Shown in pieces: positions 7,085 to 16,430 of a DNA stretch of 64,000 bases. The stretch comes from Chryseobacterium formosum (lineage in GTDB: Bacteria; Bacteroidota; Bacteroidia; Flavobacteriales; Weeksellaceae): contig NZ_JAOVZW010000011.1 in assembly GCF_026460885.1 (NCBI RefSeq), positions 62,001 through 126,000 of the forward strand, read 5' to 3'. The notes under the pieces are model-generated. The model was not told the origin of the DNA. It searched no databases and saw nothing but the letters and a program-made list of their open reading frames with translations. Positions within the stretch are counted from its first letter, which is position 1. Every line of letters starts with the position of its first letter. A program made the translations under genes and the position numbers.

Positions 7085-8698
7085 TTACAGAGAGACACCG
7101 CGTCTCCATGGAATGAAATCATTCTGATTAAGAACGTCCGCTTTGGTTTTTACTTCGCCGCTGGCTACGTTGATGATGAGTTCCAGAAGTTCGTCTGCGG
7201 CTTCGGGAATTGTTTTTTCTCCGCTGATTACGGTACCTGCATTGAAATCAATAATGTCTGACATTTTTTCTGCCAAAATAGTATTGGAAGAAATCTTCAC
7301 AACCGGTGTAATTGGATTTCCCATCGGAGTTCCTAAACCTGTTGTAAAAAGAACAACTGTTGCACCTGAACCGACTAAAGCGGTTGTACATTCTGCATCA
7401 TTTCCGGGAGTGCACAAAAGATTCAGACCTGGTTTTGTGGCGTATTCTGTAAAATCGAGAACTTCCACGATGGGGGCAGCTCCACCTTTTTTGGATGCTC
7501 CTGCAGATTTCATGGCATCGGTAATTAAACCGTCTTTGATGTTTCCGGGAGACGGATTCATATCAAATCCTGAACCTGCCGCAACCACAGAGGCTTCAAA
7601 ATCTTTCATCAGTTTCAGGAATTTTACGCCGTCTTCATCGTTGATGCAACGGTTGACCAACTCCTGCTCTACTCCACACAATTCAGGAAATTCGGCAAGC
7701 ATGGTTGTTCCGCCCACTGCCGCCATAATATCGGAAACTTCGCCCAAAACTGGGTTTGCAGAAATTCCTGAGAAACCGTCTGAGCCGCCACATTCCAAAC
7801 CAATGTTCAGTTTGGTGATGGAAGCTGGTTTTCTTTCTATTTCGTTGGCTTTTTTAATACCTTCGTATGAATCTTTGATAACACCGGTCAGCATTTCATC
7901 GATGGTACCCGATTTTTGCTGTTCATAAACAACAATCGGTTTTTTGTTATCTGGAGCCAATGCATGCAGTGAATCCATGAAAATCTGTACCTGAAGATTC
8001 TGACAGCCTAAGCTGAGAACTGTAGCTCCCGCCACATTCGGGTTGTTGACATATCCTGCAAACAGTCTTCCCAACGCCTCAGCATCCTGACGGATTCCGC
8101 CACAACCACCCTGGTGCGTGATGAATCTTGCATCGATATTTTTAAATACTCTTGTATCCGCTTGTTCTTCTTCCTCCTCAACAGCTGCACCGCCGTTCAA
8201 TAAAGAACGCAGTAATAACTGATGTTTGCTGGCTTTATCGTGAAGCAATTCCTTTTCAAAAATATCCTTCAGTGTTTCGATATTCTTGTTTTCGCAGAAT
8301 ACCAACGGGAAAAACAGCCAGATGTTTTCAGTACCTACCTGTCCGTCTTCACGGTGGTAGCCCATAAAAGTACGGTCTTTCCACTTGTCTACATTGGGTG
8401 GCGTCCATCCTAAAGTTTCGGTTTTCCCGACTACTTTTGCACTTTGGTGCTTTACGTTTTCGGTGGTAATCACTTCGCCCTGTCTGATGGATTGGTTGGC
8501 TTTTCCAACAATTACGCCATACATGATGATATGGTCGCCATCCTCAAAATCTACGGCAGCGAATTTATGTTTTGCTTTAATATCTTTAAGAATCGTATAA
8601 TCTGTACCGTCTAAGTGCACCGATTCTCCGGCAGGCAAATCCAACAGCGCTACAATAACGTTGTCTTTGGGATTTACTTTCAGTACTTTCTTTTGCAT
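7085..8698 (-). CDS. uxaA: Altronate dehydratase UxaA
   Basis: A 537-residue enzyme that dehydrates D-altronate to 2-keto-3-deoxygluconate, the last step before KDG in the galacturonate branch. It has the fused UxaA layout: an N-terminal SAF-type domain (about 1-85, starting KVNPKDNVIVALLDLPAG) and the large catalytic domain (about 100-537). The catalytic domain has conserved cysteine clusters GGCGGIRQDAEALGR, SLGCQNLQ and GLECGGSDGFSGISANP, expected to hold iron, and the C-terminal GTPMGNPITPVVKISSN. It follows uxaB by 5 bp and is certainly co-transcribed with it. A terminator stem lies downstream. Confidence 0.96.
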   Translation of the reverse strand: MQKKVLKVNPKDNVIVALLDLPAGESVHLDGTDYTILKDIKAKHKFAAVDFEDGDHIIMYGVIVGKANQSIRQGEVITTENVKHQSAKVVGKTETLGWTPPNVDKWKDRTFMGYHREDGQVGTENIWLFFPLVFCENKNIETLKDIFEKELLHDKASKHQLLLRSLLNGGAAVEEEEEQADTRVFKNIDARFITHQGGCGGIRQDAEALGRLFAGYVNNPNVAGATVLSLGCQNLQVQIFMDSLHALAPDNKKPIVVYEQQKSGTIDEMLTGVIKDSYEGIKKANEIERKPASITKLNIGLECGGSDGFSGISANPVLGEVSDIMAAVGGTTMLAEFPELCGVEQELVNRCINDEDGVKFLKLMKDFEASVVAAGSGFDMNPSPGNIKDGLITDAMKSAGASKKGGAAPIVEVLDFTEYATKPGLNLLCTPGNDAECTTALVGSGATVVLFTTGLGTPMGNPITPVVKISSNTILAEKMSDIIDFNAGTVISGEKTIPEAADELLELIINVASGEVKTKADVLNQNDFIPWRRGVSL

Positions 8699-8703
8699 GA
8701 TTT

Positions 8704-10167
8704 CTAAGAATAAAATTGAATAAAATTTTTGTAAGCAGTTTCCATGTCATTGTGGTCGATTTCGTACAATGCTTTTGCTACTGCGGCTTTCAGGCCTTCC
8801 ACCTGTGTAAGGTCGGTATCCCAGAACAGTTTTTCGCTCAATGCCTGTTCTGAAACTACTTTGTAATCTTCGTTTTTCCAGATTTCCCTGAATCTGTTTA
8901 CAATGGCTTCTTCATCATTCAGAGGAAGAGATTTTTCGCCAAAACTTCCCTGATAGAATCTGATTAAACTTGCCAGAGAGAACGTTAAGTTCAACGGAAG
9001 TTTGTTATTTCTTTCAACATAAGTCAGCAAACTCGGAACGACTCTTACTTTAAATTTAGATACAAAATATAAAGCGATGCTCGCCAAATGATGCTTGATG
9101 AAAGGATTTCTGAATCTGTCGAACACTTCTTCCGCAAATTCCTTCAGTTCAGTTTCATCTAAACCTAAAGTCTGATTGACTTCATTAAATATCGATTCGC
9201 TTAAAAAAGTTCCGATAAACTGGTCGTCAATCGCCTCTTTTACCAATTCTTTTCCTGATAAAATTGCCGGAGCTAACATCAAAATATGTCCGCCATTCAG
9301 GATTCTCACTTTTCTCAAACGGTATGGCTGAATATCATCCACCACCAAAATCTGTTCGTTGATTTTATCGAAAGGAATTCTCTGTTTTAAATCTTCACCT
9401 CCCTGAATCACCCACAAAAGGAATGTTTCAGAAACCACCATCATCGGATCTTCATAATCCAACTGGTCTTCATACATCGCCGCATCATCTTTCGGATAAC
9501 CCGGAACAATTCTGTCGACCAACGTATTGTGGAAGTGATTGCTCTGTTCAACCCATTGCGCAAAACCTTCTTCTAAATTCCAAAGTTTAGCATATTTGAT
9601 GATGATGTCTCTTAAAACAAAAGCGTTTTCTTCGATCAATTCACAAGGGATAATTCTTAAACCTTTATCCGCTGCACCATTGAAGTGCTTATATCTTTCG
9701 TGAAGCAAAACCGCTACTTTCGCTGGGAAATTTTTGTGCGGACCTTCGTAGGTATTTTCAGTTTCGTCGTAGGCAATTCCGGTTTCGGTTGTATTTGAAA
9801 ACACAAATTCAAGTTCTTCTTCTTTAGCCAACTCCAAAAAGCTGTTGTAATCTGCATAAGGATTAACCGATTTCTGAATCGCCGAAATCACACATTTTTC
9901 ATCGATGATTTCGCCTTTTTTGATTCCTCTTGAAAATAAAGTGTACAAATTCCCCTGTTCTTCAAGTTTGTGAACTGAACCGTTGGGTGTCGGCTGAATG
10001 TTGACAATTCCTGCGTTGAAATTTGCTTCTTTGTTTAATTTATCAATCACATAATCTGTAAATCCACGCATGAAGTTTCCTCCCCCGAACTGTACGATTT
10101 TGATTGGTAATTTTGTATCTATACCGCTGTTTTGACGGTTTAACTGTTGTTTTGTCTGATTTTCCAT
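8704..10167 (-). CDS. uxaB: Tagaturonate reductase (altronate oxidoreductase) UxaB
   Basis: A 487-residue NADH-dependent reductase converting D-tagaturonate to D-altronate in the cytoplasm. It belongs to the mannitol dehydrogenase family: nucleotide-binding motif IVQFGGGNFMRGF at about residues 24-36, then the mannitol-dehydrogenase C-terminal domain with the conserved RKVRILNGGHILMLAPA segment and the K-H-H-L-A-S-I-A-L-Y-F-V-S-K-F-K stretch. Length is normal. uxaA starts 5 bp downstream. The 288-bp gap to exuT contains two repeat elements, so uxaB may be expressed by read-through or from its own promoter. Confidence 0.95.
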   Translation of the reverse strand: MENQTKQQLNRQNSGIDTKLPIKIVQFGGGNFMRGFTDYVIDKLNKEANFNAGIVNIQPTPNGSVHKLEEQGNLYTLFSRGIKKGEIIDEKCVISAIQKSVNPYADYNSFLELAKEEELEFVFSNTTETGIAYDETENTYEGPHKNFPAKVAVLLHERYKHFNGAADKGLRIIPCELIEENAFVLRDIIIKYAKLWNLEEGFAQWVEQSNHFHNTLVDRIVPGYPKDDAAMYEDQLDYEDPMMVVSETFLLWVIQGGEDLKQRIPFDKINEQILVVDDIQPYRLRKVRILNGGHILMLAPAILSGKELVKEAIDDQFIGTFLSESIFNEVNQTLGLDETELKEFAEEVFDRFRNPFIKHHLASIALYFVSKFKVRVVPSLLTYVERNNKLPLNLTFSLASLIRFYQGSFGEKSLPLNDEEAIVNRFREIWKNEDYKVVSEQALSEKLFWDTDLTQVEGLKAAVAKALYEIDHNDMETAYKNFIQFYS

Positions 10168-10220
10168 TTTTCTAATTTGAATTAAATTGTGTTTTTAATT
10201 CTGTTAAATCTTGGAGCTTT

Positions 10221-10320
10221 TTAAACGCAAAGTCCGCAAAGATTTTTTTATAGCTTGATGTATATTTTTAAGTTCGCAAAGGCGTTCTACTTAGCTAAGA
10301 GCGCTGTAAAATTGCTTTGC
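10221..10320. repeat. Dispersed CGCAAAG repeat, copy in the exuT-uxaB gap
   Basis: The segment runs from TTAAACGCAAAGTCCGCAAAG through AGTTCGCAAAGGCGTTCTAC. The reverse complement of 10261-10295 closely matches 27056-27090 upstream of the GH43 gene, so this is a dispersed element present in opposite orientations. Confidence 0.65.
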
Positions 10321-10359
10321 TTCTTATTTATTTTGTTCCCAAAATTTCATCAAAATTAA

Positions 10360-10435
10360 TTTACCCCAACCCTAAAGGGAGTTAATTCTGATGAAATTTT
10401 CAAGGCATTTTTCTTCCCTTTAGGGTCGGGGTAAA
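10360..10435. repeat. 21-bp inverted repeat (CCCTAAAGGGA type)
   Basis: The arms 10360-10380 and 10415-10435 (TTTACCCCAACCCTAAAGGG... and its complement) are 21 bp with one mismatch, around a 34-bp loop. Flanking AAAATTTCATCA / TGATGAAATTTT and AAGGCATTTTTCTT / AAGAAAAATGTCTT pairs add nested complementarity. The element lies 20 bp beyond the exuT stop and could act as a terminator or RNA-stabilising hairpin inside the minus-strand cluster. Confidence 0.75.
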
Positions 10436-10455
10436 GAAAAATGTCTTGAAAATTT

Positions 10456-11991
10456 CTACTTACTAATCACTTTATATTTAGGAACCAACATTTTCATTAC
10501 CGTCCATGCGATCAAATAAGCGACTGCGCAGATCGAGAAAATAATCATGTATCCTTTGTCGATTCCGTCTGAAACTACGGCTCCTGATTTTTCTAACTGC
10601 TCAAAGAATCCATCCGGTAAACGGTCGTTTACGTATTGAGGATATTTTTCCAATAAAGGAACTCCGTCAACAGTCGACCAGGCTTTGTGTGCGTGATCAA
10701 ATAAAACTCCTGAAGATTTATTGATGATGAAAGATCCGATTCCTCCTGCCATTCCGCCAATTCCTGTGATGGTTGCGATGGCTTTTTTAGGGAACATATC
10801 GCCTACGGTTGAAAAAATGTTTGCTGACCAAGCCTGATGCGCTGCTCCTGCTACACCGATGATTAAAACCGGAATCCAGTAAGTTGCAGTTCCTAAAGGT
10901 TGTGCTAAAAGTGCCAACAGTGGGAAAAATGCGAAGATCAACATCGCTTTCATTCTTCCTGAATAGGCGTTCATTCCTTTCTTTTCAACAAAATATTTTG
11001 GAAGCCATCCGCCGATGATTGATAATAAAGTAATCATATAAAGTACGAATAGCGGCAAGGCACTTTCTGTGGAATCCATTCCGTAAACCGAACTTAAATA
11101 AGCCGGAGTCCAGAATAAAAAGAACCACCAAACGCCGTCTGTCATAAACTTTCCGAAAGCAAAAGCCCAGGTCTGTCTGTAGCTGAAACATTCTTTGAAC
11201 GTGAATACTTTTTCCGGAACGGAAGTATCTTCATTCGGAAGATCATCCTGATCCTGATTGATATACGTTAATTCGTGCTCGTTAACTCTTTTGTGTAAAT
11301 GTGGTTTTTTGTAAACAAATACCCAAAGTCCCATCCATACAAATCCTAAAGCACCAATGATGATGAATGCCCATTCCCAACCCATTGATTTTGCAATAAA
11401 CGGAATTGTAAGCGGTGCTGCCAAAGCTCCAACTGTTGCTCCGGCATTCCAGATGCTTGTAGAAAATGCTCTGTCTTTTTTAGGGAAATATTCTGCCGTA
11501 GTTTTGATTGCTGCAGGGAAATTTCCTGCCTCACCAATTGCCAATACGAAACGTGCAAAAATAAATAACGTTACACTCGTACTGATGATCGCTGATGTAT
11601 TTGAAACTGTTCCAATCAATTCTTTCGAACCATGAAAACCTGCAAACCAGTTCCCAGTAAGAATTCCCGAAGTAGCAATTCCACAGAATGCATGTAAAAC
11701 TGCACCCACAGACCAAACTCCGATTGCCCAGAGGAAACCTTTTTTGGTATCCATAAAATCCACGAACTTTCCTGCGAAAAGCATTCCCACTGCATAAAAT
11801 ATGGAGAATAATGCGGTGATGTTTCCGTAGTCGTTGTTATTCCAGTGAAATTCCGGTGCTATAAAATCTTTCCACGTCAAAGATAAAACCTGACGATCCA
11901 GATAATTGATCGTGGTGGCGAGAAATAACAGCAGACAAATCGTCCATCTGTATTGCGTCGGCTTAAGAGATTTAACTGAACTCATAGTCAT
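10456..11991 (-). CDS. exuT: Hexuronate MFS transporter ExuT-like
   Basis: A 511-residue major-facilitator carrier of the anion:cation symporter group, the family of E. coli ExuT, expected to bring galacturonate or glucuronate across the inner membrane. The first helix reads RWTICLLLFLATTINYLDRQVLSL, with the NYLDR motif characteristic of the group. It is followed by YGNITALFSIFYAVGMLFAGKFVD and later RFVLAIGEAGNFPAAIKTTAEYFPKKDRAF, the conserved GEAGNFPA motif. Twelve helices are expected. The C-terminal half has inserted loops that make it longer than E. coli ExuT. It starts 4 bp after the eda stop, so the two are one transcript. A second possible start two codons in (ATG AGT) is equally plausible. 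Confidence 0.92.
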   Translation of the reverse strand: MTMSSVKSLKPTQYRWTICLLLFLATTINYLDRQVLSLTWKDFIAPEFHWNNNDYGNITALFSIFYAVGMLFAGKFVDFMDTKKGFLWAIGVWSVGAVLHAFCGIATSGILTGNWFAGFHGSKELIGTVSNTSAIISTSVTLFIFARFVLAIGEAGNFPAAIKTTAEYFPKKDRAFSTSIWNAGATVGALAAPLTIPFIAKSMGWEWAFIIIGALGFVWMGLWVFVYKKPHLHKRVNEHELTYINQDQDDLPNEDTSVPEKVFTFKECFSYRQTWAFAFGKFMTDGVWWFFLFWTPAYLSSVYGMDSTESALPLFVLYMITLLSIIGGWLPKYFVEKKGMNAYSGRMKAMLIFAFFPLLALLAQPLGTATYWIPVLIIGVAGAAHQAWSANIFSTVGDMFPKKAIATITGIGGMAGGIGSFIINKSSGVLFDHAHKAWSTVDGVPLLEKYPQYVNDRLPDGFFEQLEKSGAVVSDGIDKGYMIIFSICAVAYLIAWTVMKMLVPKYKVISK

Positions 11992-11995
11992 TTAT

Positions 11996-12655
11996 TTATT
12001 TTAAAGTCTGAATAATATCCAGCACTTTTTTGGTTTCATTTTCTATCGTTGCGTAGTCTTTCGTAAGCATCAATTCTTTGCTTACCAGCTTGCTTCCCAT
12101 TCCAACTGCGGAAACTCCTGCCTTGAACCAGCTTTCGATGCTTTCTTTTGTAGTATCAACTCCTCCGGTTGGCATAAACTTCAGATTTGGAAAAACATCT
12201 TTGATGGCACTCATAAATCCTGGCCCCAAAGCATTTCCTGGGAATAATTTAATGAAAGTTACACCAGCAGCTTCAGCTGCAATGATTTCGGTCGGAGTCA
12301 TACAACCCGGACTGTATAACAAATCTTTTGGAATTAGAAATGCTGCAACTTCCGCTACAAAACCCGGACTGATAAAGAAATCAGCACCTGCCTTGTAATA
12401 TTCTTCTGCTTGTTTTACATTTTTGATGGTTCCGATTCCGAGAAGCATTTCAGACATTTCTGCATTACGGACTTCCACCATTTTTGTGAAATTGCTCAAC
12501 GCAGCTTCTCCACGGCTGGTATATTCTACCGCACGGATTCCTGCTTTGTAAAGCGATTTTAATATTTCTAAAGTTACCGTTTCATCAGCATTGTAATACA
12601 GAGGCAAAGCTCCCTGATTGATGATGGTATTTGTAACCAATTGAATTTTTGTCAT
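11996..12655 (-). CDS. eda: KDPG / KHG aldolase
   Basis: A 219-residue class I aldolase that splits 2-keto-3-deoxy-6-phosphogluconate into pyruvate and glyceraldehyde-3-phosphate, the final step for both uronate branches. The catalytic glutamate (E44) and phosphate-binding arginine (R48) lie in GIRAVEYTSRG, and the Schiff-base lysine is K136 in FIKLFPG. The GC-rich SPG loops (FFISPGF, YSPGCMTPTE) and PTGGVD complete the active site. It has an insert relative to E. coli Eda typical of Bacteroidetes proteins. It overlaps functionally with KdgK upstream (254-bp gap) and is directly followed by exuT. Confidence 0.95.
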   Translation of the reverse strand: MTKIQLVTNTIINQGALPLYYNADETVTLEILKSLYKAGIRAVEYTSRGEAALSNFTKMVEVRNAEMSEMLLGIGTIKNVKQAEEYYKAGADFFISPGFVAEVAAFLIPKDLLYSPGCMTPTEIIAAEAAGVTFIKLFPGNALGPGFMSAIKDVFPNLKFMPTGGVDTTKESIESWFKAGVSAVGMGSKLVSKELMLTKDYATIENETKKVLDIIQTLK

Positions 12656-12909
12656 TTTGTTTTAATTATTTTGTTAAAATAATCTTTGATGGGGTTTTAT
12701 CCATCCTTTGGTATGCTGTCCCCTTTGAAGAGGTTATCAGCTTGAATTTTTGAACACAGAGTTCACAAAGTTTTTTTTTACTACTAACTGTTTTTTAGTT
12801 TCACAAAGCCGCTTCGCTTATATAAGACCAAAACTTATTAGTTATATTTCATTTGAAATGATGAACATTTTAAAGCCAATTGCCAAAAGCTAACAGCCAA
12901 AAGCAAGAA

Positions 12910-13917
12910 TTACCTTTTGATTCTTCCTCCTGAATTTCCGGCCATTACTTCGAGGATATCTTCTGCGCTGCAGTAATTGATATCACCTAAAATGGTGTGT
13001 TTGATGGCGCAGGCTGCGTTGGCAAAATTTAAAGCTTTTTCGTCATCGAAATTCAATAAACCATAAATTAAACCTGCGGCAAAGGCATCTCCCGTTCCGA
13101 TTCTGTCGACTACGTTGTCTATTTCTAAAAATTTAGTTTCAAAATAATTTCCGTTGATCAAAGCTCTTCCCTGTGTTTGCTGAGAACTCGCCGTAACGCC
13201 TATTCTTATTTTGTCGAAAATTTTATGAATGGAAGGACATTGCTTTTTTAATTCTTCACAAGCTTCCATGAAACCTTGTTGGTCTGATGAAAACTGAGTT
13301 CCCAATATTTCATTAATCTCATTTACACCACCGATGAAAATAGTCGAGTAAGAAACCAATTCTTTTAAAACTTCGTTTCCGTTTTTACCGTACTTCCAAA
13401 GGTTAGAACGGTAAGCAGGATCGGTTGTCACTTCAATTCCCATTTCACGGGCGGTGATCAAACCTTCTTTCAAAGTTTCGTAAGCACCTTCAGAAATTCC
13501 AGGACTGATGCCTGTCCAGTGGAAATAGTCGCAACCTTCCAAAGCTTTTTTCCAGTCAACCTGTTCGGGTTTAATGTTGGCGAAAGATCCGTTCAGTCTG
13601 TTGTACGCAATTCTGCTCGCACGAACGGATGCACCCACTTCAAGGAAATATAAACCTAAAGGATGTTCGTTTTTATTGATGAAAGTCGTATCGATCCCAA
13701 AACTTTTGATGAAAGACAGTGCAGATTCTCCCACAAAATCATCAGAAACATTGCTGATGTGCGTCACGTCGCAACCCATTGTTGCCAGTGAGGAAGCTAC
13801 GTTGAGCTCAGTTCCGCCGAAAAAGAATTCCATTTCGTGGCTCTGTTTCATTGTTTTGTTCCCTGGAGGTGAAAGCCTCATGATTACTTCACCGAAAGTA
13901 AGTATTTTACTAGCCAT
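12910..13917 (-). CDS. kdgK: 2-dehydro-3-deoxygluconokinase KdgK
   Basis: A 335-residue PfkB-family sugar kinase that phosphorylates KDG to KDPG. The N-terminal beta-strand region with GEVIMRLSPPG and FFGGTELNVASSLATMG is typical of KDG kinases, and the C-terminal PfkB signature RIGTGDAFAAGLIYG contains the catalytic aspartate D277. It stands between uxaC (304-bp gap) and eda (254-bp gap) on the same strand. The gap to eda (12656-12909) has CACAGAG/CACAAAG repeat fragments and no gene. Confidence 0.93.
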   Translation of the reverse strand: MASKILTFGEVIMRLSPPGNKTMKQSHEMEFFFGGTELNVASSLATMGCDVTHISNVSDDFVGESALSFIKSFGIDTTFINKNEHPLGLYFLEVGASVRASRIAYNRLNGSFANIKPEQVDWKKALEGCDYFHWTGISPGISEGAYETLKEGLITAREMGIEVTTDPAYRSNLWKYGKNGNEVLKELVSYSTIFIGGVNEINEILGTQFSSDQQGFMEACEELKKQCPSIHKIFDKIRIGVTASSQQTQGRALINGNYFETKFLEIDNVVDRIGTGDAFAAGLIYGLLNFDDEKALNFANAACAIKHTILGDINYCSAEDILEVMAGNSGGRIKR

Positions 13918-14075
13918 ATTAATTAACGCTCTTTATTTAACCACAAAAGGCACAAAAGTTTTTGATGCTTTATTTTTTGAAGTTTAAAATATTGAAAATA
14001 TGAAGATCACATAAGTTTAAAAATCAAAGATTTTTGTTGACGTTTGACCTTTTAAATATTAAAAATTTACTTTTT

Positions 14076-14200
14076 TTTAAACCATTAAGATTTATTAAGA
14101 AGTTTAGAATAGTTAAGATGAGCTTAGCTTTCAGCGTTGTGCTTCTTAATAAAATCTTGGATTTTAAGCTTAACTTCTTAATTCTCCTTAATGGTTCAAA
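14076..14200. repeat. Dispersed repeat with ACCATTAAG arms, copy 1
   Basis: The 304-bp gap between uxaC and kdgK (13918-14221) has no credible gene; most of it is this element. It opens with TTTAAACCATTAAGA and closes with CTTAATGGTTCAAA. The stretch 14081-14131 matches, in reverse complement, 26981-27031 downstream of the GH105 gene; a third partial copy is at 47659-47679. Confidence 0.7.
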
Positions 14201-14221
14201 TTTTATTCATTTAATTCGAAT

Positions 14222-15619
14222 TTAAAAATCGAAATAATTTTTAGCATTATGATAACAGATATCGGAGATGGTTTTTCCGATCAGTTCCATATCATCCGGC
14301 AGTTCGCCGTTTTTCATTTCTTCTCCGAAAAGATTACACAATACTCTTCTGAAGTATTCGTGTCTCGGGTAAGATAAGAAACTTCTGGAATCTGTCAACA
14401 TTCCAACGAAACAGCTAATCAACCCCATGTTTGAAAGGGCATTCATCTGCTTGATCATTCCGTCTTTCTGATCCAAAAACCACCAGCCCGAACCGAACTG
14501 TACCTTTCCTTTGATACTGCCGTCATTAAAATTCCCGATCATAGTCGCGAAAATTTCGTTGTCGGCAGGATTCAAGTTATATAGAATTGTTTTGGTCAGT
14601 TTATCTTTTCCGTCTAAAGCGTTTAACAATTTAGACAAAGTTTCAGCCTGCACGAAGTCACCGATAGAATCCCATCCTGTATCAGGACCTAAGATTCTGT
14701 GCATTCTTTCGTTGTTGTTTCTCAATGCTCCCAAGTGGAACTGCTGAACCCATCCGAATTTATGATACGTTTCGCCTAAGAAAAGTAAAATGGCAGTTTT
14801 AAACTGATTTACCTGCTTTTCAGCGATTACTTTTCCTGAAATTTTATCATTGAAGATTGCGCTCACTTCTGCTTCTGAAGCTTCTTCGAAAGAAATATTG
14901 TTTAATCCATGGTCGCATAATCTGCATCCGTTTTCGTGGAAATATTCTACTCTTTTTAATAAAGCATCGCACAAAGTCTGGTAAGAGTTGATTTCAATTC
15001 CAGCTGACTCGCCCAATTTAGAAATATAGTCTGCGAAGTTGTGGTTTTCAATCAAAATCGCTTTATCCGGACGGAAAGCTGTACTTACTTTAATGCTGAA
15101 ATCGCTTTTCGCCAAATCCTGATGATAATTTAAAACATCAATTGGATCTTCTGTTGTACACAAAGATTCTACGTTCATCATTTTCAGCAAACCTCTTGTC
15201 GACTTTTCAGGAGTCTGAAGCTTTGCTGTGATGTTGTCGTAAATATCTGATGCGTTTTTTTCATTCAATAATTCATCAATTCCGAAATAACGCTTTAATT
15301 CTAAATGCGTCCAGTGGTACAGAGGATTTCTCAAAGTATAAGGAACCGTTTTTGCCCAAGCCTCGAATTTTTCTTTGTCTGAAGCGTCGCCCGTGATGAA
15401 TCTTTCACTCACACCCATCGTACGCATTGCACGCCATTTGTAATGATCGCCAGCAATCCAGACTTTAGAAATATTTTCGAAAACCGTATCCTCAGCGATA
15501 TCTTTTGGAATCAAATGATTGTGATAATCGATGATCGGCTGTTTTTCTGCGAAATTGAAGTATAATTCTTCCGCGTATTTATTTTGTAATAAAAAGTTAT
15601 CTGTAATAAAAGATTTCAT
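14222..15619 (-). CDS. uxaC: Glucuronate (uronate) isomerase UxaC
   Basis: A 465-residue cytoplasmic isomerase of the amidohydrolase superfamily that converts D-galacturonate to tagaturonate and D-glucuronate to fructuronate. The metal-binding H33-N-H35 motif is in PIIDYHNHLIPKDIAED. Other family blocks are VWIAGDHYKWRAMRTMGVSE, NPLYHWTHLELKRYFGI, ESLCTTEDPID and FGSGWWFLDQKDGMIKQM, followed by a C-terminal SRSFLSYPRHEYFRR. Length is normal. It follows kduD by 18 bp, so kduI-kduD-uxaC is one transcription unit beginning at the divergent regulatory region. Confidence 0.97.
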   Translation of the reverse strand: MKSFITDNFLLQNKYAEELYFNFAEKQPIIDYHNHLIPKDIAEDTVFENISKVWIAGDHYKWRAMRTMGVSERFITGDASDKEKFEAWAKTVPYTLRNPLYHWTHLELKRYFGIDELLNEKNASDIYDNITAKLQTPEKSTRGLLKMMNVESLCTTEDPIDVLNYHQDLAKSDFSIKVSTAFRPDKAILIENHNFADYISKLGESAGIEINSYQTLCDALLKRVEYFHENGCRLCDHGLNNISFEEASEAEVSAIFNDKISGKVIAEKQVNQFKTAILLFLGETYHKFGWVQQFHLGALRNNNERMHRILGPDTGWDSIGDFVQAETLSKLLNALDGKDKLTKTILYNLNPADNEIFATMIGNFNDGSIKGKVQFGSGWWFLDQKDGMIKQMNALSNMGLISCFVGMLTDSRSFLSYPRHEYFRRVLCNLFGEEMKNGELPDDMELIGKTISDICYHNAKNYFDF

Positions 15620-15637
15620 TTCTGTAAAATTCTTGTG

Positions 15638-16420
15638 TTATTCATTAGCAGGTTTCCCAATGGTCGCCAAAATACCTCCATCCACATAAATAATGTGTCC
15701 GTTGACAAATTTACTCGCGTCTGAAGCTAAGAAAATAGCCGTTCCTGCAAGATCTTCCGGGTTCCCCCATCTACCTTCCGGAGTTCTGCTGATGATAAAA
15801 TCGTTAAACGGATGCCCGTCTACTCTGATTGGTTCTGTTTGGGTCGTCGCAAAATATCCGGGACCGATACCGTTCACCTGAATATTGTGTTTTGCCCATT
15901 CTGTTGCTAAATTTTTGGTCAGCATTTTAAGTCCGCCTTTCGCAGAAGCATACGCCACTACATTGTCACGGCCAAGCTCACTCATCATTGAGCAAATATT
16001 GATGATTTTACCGGACTGTCTTTTGATCATGTGTTTCCCAACCAGTTGAGACATGATGAAAGGACCGGTAAGATCTACATCGATTACTTTTCTAAAGTCT
16101 GCAACATCCATCTCTAAAGCCGGAACACGTTTGATGATTCCTGCATTATTGACTAAGATGTCTATTTTCCCATGTGTAGCAAGCATTAATGCTACTTTCT
16201 GAGCGGCTTCCAGTTCGTCTGTCACATCAAAAAGATAACCTGTAGCGTTATATCCTTTACTGCGATAATATTCTAAGGCTTCATCTAATTTTGAGGGAGT
16301 TGTACTTGTGATTGCCAGTTCAGCACCTGCAGAGGCAAGACCTTCAGCCATTGCCATTCCTAATCCGTGAGTACCGCCGGTTACAACGGCTACTTTTCCG
16401 GATAAATCGAATAAATTCAT
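15638..16420 (-). CDS. kduD: 2-dehydro-3-deoxy-D-gluconate 5-dehydrogenase KduD
   Basis: A 260-residue short-chain dehydrogenase that reduces 2,5-diketo-3-deoxygluconate to KDG in the unsaturated-uronate branch. The Rossmann motif TGGTHGLG is at about residues 14-21, NNAG near 91, and the catalytic Y157-A-S-A-K161 tetrad is intact, with the serine in ICSMMSE. The C-terminal FVNGHIIYVDGG is standard. The gene lies 10 bp after kduI and 18 bp before uxaC, and the pairing with kduI makes KduD far more likely than a generic gluconate dehydrogenase. Confidence 0.95.
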   Translation of the reverse strand: MNLFDLSGKVAVVTGGTHGLGMAMAEGLASAGAELAITSTTPSKLDEALEYYRSKGYNATGYLFDVTDELEAAQKVALMLATHGKIDILVNNAGIIKRVPALEMDVADFRKVIDVDLTGPFIMSQLVGKHMIKRQSGKIINICSMMSELGRDNVVAYASAKGGLKMLTKNLATEWAKHNIQVNGIGPGYFATTQTEPIRVDGHPFNDFIISRTPEGRWGNPEDLAGTAIFLASDASKFVNGHIIYVDGGILATIGKPANE

Positions 16421-16430
16421 GTAGAAAAAA

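Noticed and set aside
7143..7928. 261-codon open frame on the plus strand opposite uxaA
   Set aside because: It lies wholly antisense to a clearly identified enzyme gene and has a low-complexity Ser/Pro-rich product typical of shadow frames.
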